Source: Oceanospirillaceae bacterium UBA2001
GTDB taxonomy: Bacteria > Pseudomonadota > Gammaproteobacteria > Pseudomonadales > Balneatricaceae
Length of the DNA stretch: 10,249 nucleotides
Assembly: GCA_002335115.1 (NCBI GenBank)
Contig: DDCR01000153.1
Location: 1-10,249, forward strand
Direction: 5' to 3'
The translations under genes and the position numbers were made by a program. The notes below the pieces were generated by a model. That model saw only the letters and a list, made by a program, of their open reading frames with translations. It was not told the DNA's origin and did not search any database. Positions 7,557 through 10,249 of this stretch are shown one piece after another (positions within the stretch are counted from its first letter, which is position 1; every line of letters begins with the position of its first letter).

Positions 7557-7770
7557 TTTTGAGCCCAATAATATCAACTGAACAATATAATCCCATGCCT
7601 AATCTTGTCGCCTTGCAGCAGCAAGACAACAGACCCTCTCATCAAAATCAGCCTTGGGTATGGGTATGCTATTATGGCGCTAAAGCTAACCAAGCGTATG
7701 CATGTTAAAATTATATCATCGCCTGCAACTCTAAAGGTACCCCATTTAAAGCGATAGTAGATCCCTATAA

Positions 7771-8013
7771 TCAAAAGCCCACGCACCTGTTTAATATTTT
7801 GAAAGCGGCGTTGCGGGAACGAGCGACGTCTTCCAAAATAGCGACAAACGCCAAAAGACACAACGGCCTTGCGGCAAATGAAGAAATCATAACAGCGTAG
7901 CTTTTGGGCATATCATTTGAATAAAAACATCCGTATTCAAAATCTGGTCAATACTTTACGAACCCATCCACCAAGATCCAAAAGAAGCATTTTGCAGTGT
8001 TCTAGGGTAATTT
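7771..8013 (-). pseudogene. Decayed dctQ-like remnant
   Basis: One minus-strand frame, read through in-frame stops TAG (8002-8004) and TGA (7948-7950), shows short blocks in the same order as the intact DctQ encoded just upstream. LVDG (7963-7974) matches LVEG. KY followed by a stop matches KYW, as if a Trp codon had mutated to TGA. FE follows, then MPKSYAVMI (7885-7911), which matches MPKKYAVMI at 8 of 9 positions. A hydrophobic segment (LCLLAFVAILEDVA) then stands where the last membrane helix belongs. At DNA level the MPK-YAVMI block differs at 5 of 27 bases. The spacing between KY and MPK is six residues shorter than in the intact gene. There is no start codon and the N-terminal two thirds are not recognisable, so this is a fragment of a duplicated or second dctQ. 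The limits are approximate; similarity is clear only from about 7885 to 7980. Confidence 0.6.
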
Positions 8014-8034
8014 TACAGCTGACGAACACGCCAG

Positions 8035-8078
8035 AAAAAAGGCCAGTTTTCGCCGTTCCGCCGCAGCCTCGCTTGGCC
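8035..8078 (-). terminator. Candidate rho-independent terminator of the TRAP operon
   Basis: On the minus strand, GGCCA (8074-8078) can pair with TGGCC (8041-8045), directly followed by six Ts (8035-8040). The 28-base interval between the arms is GC-rich and can fold further. It lies 55 bases past the dctQ stop, a sensible place to end the transcript. The outer stem is only 5 bp, so support is moderate. Confidence 0.45.
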
Positions 8079-8132
8079 CTGCCATGGTGCCAACGCCAAA
8101 CCAAACGTTTGATTTAGGTTTTGTGAGAAAGA

Positions 8133-8642
8133 TTAGACCTTTTTCATAAAACAGATGGCAGCCCCAAATGCCGTCAAAAATCCAGCTAACGGTAGGATCA
8201 TGACAGCGTATTTTTTTGGCATGTAGTTCTCTTTGAACTCGATACCTTGCGCGGTAATTTCAAAATGCCACATTTCCCAATATTTACCACGCATGCCTTC
8301 CACCAGCTCAATTCCATAAATGACCAGAGTTATTCCGACCAAAATGATCATAAGCTTCCAAAACTGGCGTATATACAGGGCGAACCTAGGGGGTAACTTT
8401 TCATAAATTAAGTTCAAAGCGATGTGTTCATTATCTCTGGCTGTGAGCGATAGGGCTATAAACATCAACCAAATATTACTGAGTACCGTTAACAGATCCC
8501 CCCAAACAGGCGGGTTGGCAAATACATATCGCATCAGAACAGTATAAATCGTGAACCCAACCATCAAAGCCAAAAACATTGAACACAACGCCTCTAAAGT
8601 GCGATGGATAAAACGGTCAACGTTATTTAAAAATTGCCACAT
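8133..8642 (-). CDS. dctQ: TRAP transporter small permease subunit (DctQ family)
   Basis: The 169-residue protein is the four-helix small membrane subunit of a tripartite ATP-independent periplasmic transporter; it stabilises the large permease and helps dock the binding protein. Predicted helices lie at about 18-40, 46-67, 94-114 and 144-165. The family pattern MRYVFANPPVWGDLLTV (37-53) and the helix-2 end ARDNEHIALNLIYEKLP (68-84, cf. HIxxxxxxxxLP) are clear. The loop between helices 3 and 4 is long (KYWEMWHFE to ENYMPKKY). It starts at an ATG nine bases after the dctM stop with only a weak ribosome site, so translation may depend on dctM. It is the last gene of the operon, whereas in most TRAP operons this subunit precedes the large one. 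Substrate unknown. Confidence 0.92.
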   Translation of the reverse strand: MWQFLNNVDRFIHRTLEALCSMFLALMVGFTIYTVLMRYVFANPPVWGDLLTVLSNIWLMFIALSLTARDNEHIALNLIYEKLPPRFALYIRQFWKLMIILVGITLVIYGIELVEGMRGKYWEMWHFEITAQGIEFKENYMPKKYAVMILPLAGFLTAFGAAICFMKKV

Positions 8643-8651
8643 AGTTTTTAT

Positions 8652-9932
8652 CTAACTCATTAGCTGTGGAAGAAACATCGTCAATTCTGGAATGACGAGA
8701 ATGAAAAATAAAAGTAAGAATAGACCGATCAGGTAAGGAACTAATGCCACTGCCACCTCTTCTAGTCGCACTTGCGCGATAGTGGCAGAAGTGAAAAAGG
8801 CGACACCAACTGGGGGTGTTACAGACCCTATCAAGAAGCCAACAATGACTACGACCGCGGCCTGAATCTCAGGAAAGCCAGCTTGAACCATAACGTCAAC
8901 AAGAACGGGGCCAACGATGATAATATTCACTGCGGAATCCATCACCATTCCGAGTAAAAAAATAAAAAGCATAAGGGCCAGAATAAAGATAATGGGTGAA
9001 TCTGTGAGGCTCAGTAACCAACTCTCAAGATCACCGATTGCACCCAAAGAGGCAAGCAACCAACTAAAGGGTCCCGACGCTGCTATGATAATGAAAACCA
9101 TGGCCGAATTACGAAATGCCCGACGGAAAGCACCAGTGCATTCTGTCCATTTAATAGTTCGGTATATAAATACACCTGTAAACAGTGCGACCATCGCTGT
9201 GATAGCGCCGGCCTCAACGACCGATGCTATGCCCCCCATCACGGAACCAACCAAAACCACGGGGATCAGTAGGGCGAACGAGGACCGATACAATTCTTTT
9301 CCTGCTCGCCGTATCGAAAAACTCTCATCGCTTCGCTCGAAATTATATTTTACGGCGAAGTAATGGTTAATCACCATAATCACCACGCCAATCAGCAGGC
9401 CCGGAATAATCCCGGCTGCAAACAAGGCGGCAACTGAAATCTCAGTCGAATTCGCAAGGACAATCATCATAATACTGGGTGGAATGATACCTCCAATGGT
9501 GGAGCTAACAGCGGTAACAGCTGCAGAAAAGGCGGGAGGATATCCGGCCTTTTTCATAGCAGGCAACACCAATGCGCCCACTGTGGCTGTATCAGCTACA
9601 ACCGATCCATTCATACCCGCAAAAAACATACTCACAAGGACGTTAACCTGCGCCAAACCTCCGCGCATACGGCCGATCAGAGCTCTGCTCAAAGAAACGA
9701 GCCGATCAGTAATCGTCGCACTCGTCATTAACTCACCCGTCAACATGAAAAAAGCGATCGCAGTCAACGGAACTGAATCTATGGCGTTGAACATTTGACT
9801 GGGGATTAAAACCAGAGGTACTGCATCGGTGACCAAAATATAAAAGAACGGTATTAAGATTAAAGTGAAACCGATCGGCGCACCACAGAGGATTAGAAAT
9901 AGTAATACGCCAAGTAGGACGAGACTTTCCAT
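8652..9932 (-). CDS. dctM: TRAP transporter large permease subunit (DctM family)
   Basis: The 426-residue product is the large membrane subunit that carries out sodium- or proton-driven uptake of the solute delivered by the periplasmic binding protein. About twelve hydrophobic segments are present, and the length is normal for the family. DctM motifs are GAPIGFTL (17-24), FFMLTGELM (61-69), LIGRMRGGLAQVNV (85-98), FFAGMNGSVVADTATVG (103-119) and GYPPAFSAAVTAVSSTIG (130-147) running into GIIPPSIMMIV; the second half repeats the theme with GSVTPPVGVAFFTSATIA. The ATG is preceded by AAGTGAG, a loose ribosome site. It follows the dctP end after a 93-base gap with a strong hairpin and is followed by dctQ, giving the order P-M-Q. 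Solute specificity cannot be read from this subunit. Confidence 0.95.
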   Translation of the reverse strand: MESLVLLGVLLFLILCGAPIGFTLILIPFFYILVTDAVPLVLIPSQMFNAIDSVPLTAIAFFMLTGELMTSATITDRLVSLSRALIGRMRGGLAQVNVLVSMFFAGMNGSVVADTATVGALVLPAMKKAGYPPAFSAAVTAVSSTIGGIIPPSIMMIVLANSTEISVAALFAAGIIPGLLIGVVIMVINHYFAVKYNFERSDESFSIRRAGKELYRSSFALLIPVVLVGSVMGGIASVVEAGAITAMVALFTGVFIYRTIKWTECTGAFRRAFRNSAMVFIIIAASGPFSWLLASLGAIGDLESWLLSLTDSPIIFILALMLFIFLLGMVMDSAVNIIIVGPVLVDVMVQAGFPEIQAAVVVIVGFLIGSVTPPVGVAFFTSATIAQVRLEEVAVALVPYLIGLFLLLFFILVIPELTMFLPQLMS

Positions 9933-9963
9933 GGTGACTCACTTATAAACAATTTATCAAGAA

Positions 9964-10002
9964 AAAGACCATCTAGGACTACCGGTAGCCTAAATGATCT
10001 TT
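9964..10002 (-). terminator. Intercistronic hairpin with U-tract between dctP and dctM
   Basis: The 14-base arms 9989-10002 and 9964-9977 pair completely in minus-strand RNA (12 Watson-Crick pairs and two G-U pairs) around a central CTACCGGTAG palindrome (9979-9988). A U-rich run, UUUUU then CUU, follows at once. It begins 23 bases after the dctP stop. The two G-U pairs would be C-A mismatches in plus-strand RNA, so the structure fits transcription of the TRAP operon. It is best explained as a partial terminator or 3'-end stabiliser that raises binding-protein output over the permease subunits. Confidence 0.75.
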
Positions 10003-10025
10003 ACACTATTTTCCAGGTAGCTGCT

Positions 10026-10249
10026 TTACAGAGCACCTGCTTTTTCAAGCTGAGCAACAAAACCATCCATGCCTTGCTCTTGAAGTACTCTTCTGGCGAC
10101 ATCAGGTTCAAACGTGCCCTTGGCATCTAACCAAGCACCGATTGCGCCTTCTCTCCATTTAGATAATTCCGCTTCAGATGGCACATACCACTCTTTCGCA
10201 GAGGCTTTAATGATATCTTCTCCATTCTTAATCCAAGCGTTATCTAACT
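10026..10249 (-). CDS. dctP: TRAP transporter periplasmic solute-binding subunit (DctP family), 5' part outside window
   Basis: Only the last 73 residues are visible, ending in FVAQLEKAGAL and a TAA stop. They form the mostly helical C-terminal end of a solute receptor: a helix with DIIKASAKEW, then SKWREGAIGAWLDAKG and PDVARRVLQEQG. The composition and position before dctM support a DctP-family extracytoplasmic binding protein, which captures the solute and delivers it to the membrane subunits. The ligand-anchoring Arg of this family and the signal peptide are in the missing part, so the substrate cannot be inferred. The call rests more on context than on motifs. Confidence 0.8.
   Translation of the reverse strand, partial: LDNAWIKNGEDIIKASAKEWYVPSEAELSKWREGAIGAWLDAKGTFEPDVARRVLQEQGMDGFVAQLEKAGAL

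Larger units (their letters stand above)
7557..8132. other. Gene-poor gap with decayed coding sequence
   Basis: No intact gene is supported in this 576-bp stretch. It holds, from right to left, a candidate terminator for the TRAP operon, a remnant with similarity to the end of dctQ, and the region that must carry the promoter of the YeiH-family gene. A bulged dyad lies at 7605-7629: TTGTC-GCC-TTGC, four-base loop, GCAA-GACAA. A TATAAT occurs on the plus strand at 7586-7591 but has no gene to serve. The short open frames here on both strands lack any recognisable protein motif. Confidence 0.6.

Noticed and set aside
7574..7861. 95-codon minus-strand open frame in the gap before the YeiH-family gene
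   Set aside because: Arg/Cys-rich start, no recognisable domain, and it overlaps the dctQ-like remnant in a different frame.
7917..8117. 66-codon plus-strand open frame in the gap
   Set aside because: No motif, no ribosome site, and it runs antisense to the remnant and the candidate terminator.
7598..8149. Plus-strand frame across the gap that looks mildly coding-like between stops at 7706, 7898, 7922 and 8003
   Set aside because: Stop density is only a little below chance and no family is recognisable; the minus-strand dctQ similarity explains the region better.
8917..9363. 148-codon plus-strand open frame inside dctM
   Set aside because: Antisense shadow of a strongly conserved membrane protein; its composition reflects the complementary hydrophobic codons.

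Overview
The window looks like a chromosomal segment of a gammaproteobacterium, probably a marine or other aquatic one. The evidence is an Escherichia-like complex I operon with a fused nuoCD gene (NuoB, NuoCD and NuoF read almost motif for motif like the enterobacterial proteins), together with a TRAP transporter, a YeiH-family membrane protein and an AraC regulator. The genus cannot be fixed from the sequence. No phage, insertion sequence, tRNA, rRNA or CRISPR array was recognised.

Layout. Positions 1-4234 (minus strand) carry the 5' half of the nuo operon in the order nuoA, nuoB, nuoCD, nuoE, nuoF, with nuoF cut by the left edge. A 323-bp AT-rich gap (4235-4557) holds a candidate nuo promoter and, on the other strand, the promoter of a two-CBS-domain protein (4558-4977). 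This converges on a CPIC-type peroxiredoxin-like gene (5143-5679, minus). Two copies of a small imperfect inverted repeat lie between them. The peroxiredoxin is divergent from an AraC-family regulator (5765-6511, plus), with a direct repeat in the 85-bp gap. The regulator converges, with 13 bp to spare, on a YeiH/UPF0324-family membrane protein (6525-7556, minus). Positions 7557-8132 have no intact gene but contain what reads as a decayed dctQ-like remnant. Positions 8133-10249 (minus) are a TRAP transporter in the order dctP (partial), dctM, dctQ, with a strong hairpin plus U-tract between dctP and dctM.

How the parts work together. The Nuo proteins build the quinone- and NADH-side modules of the proton-pumping NADH:quinone oxidoreductase. 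The TRAP genes encode one secondary importer of an unknown, probably organic-acid-like, solute; the intercistronic hairpin would let the binding protein be made in excess over the membrane subunits. The AraC/peroxiredoxin pair is a plausible local regulator-target unit. Most of the window is ordinary. The best leads are the dctQ remnant, the dctP-dctM hairpin, the P-M-Q gene order and the repeats in the small gaps; I do not see a clearly new system.
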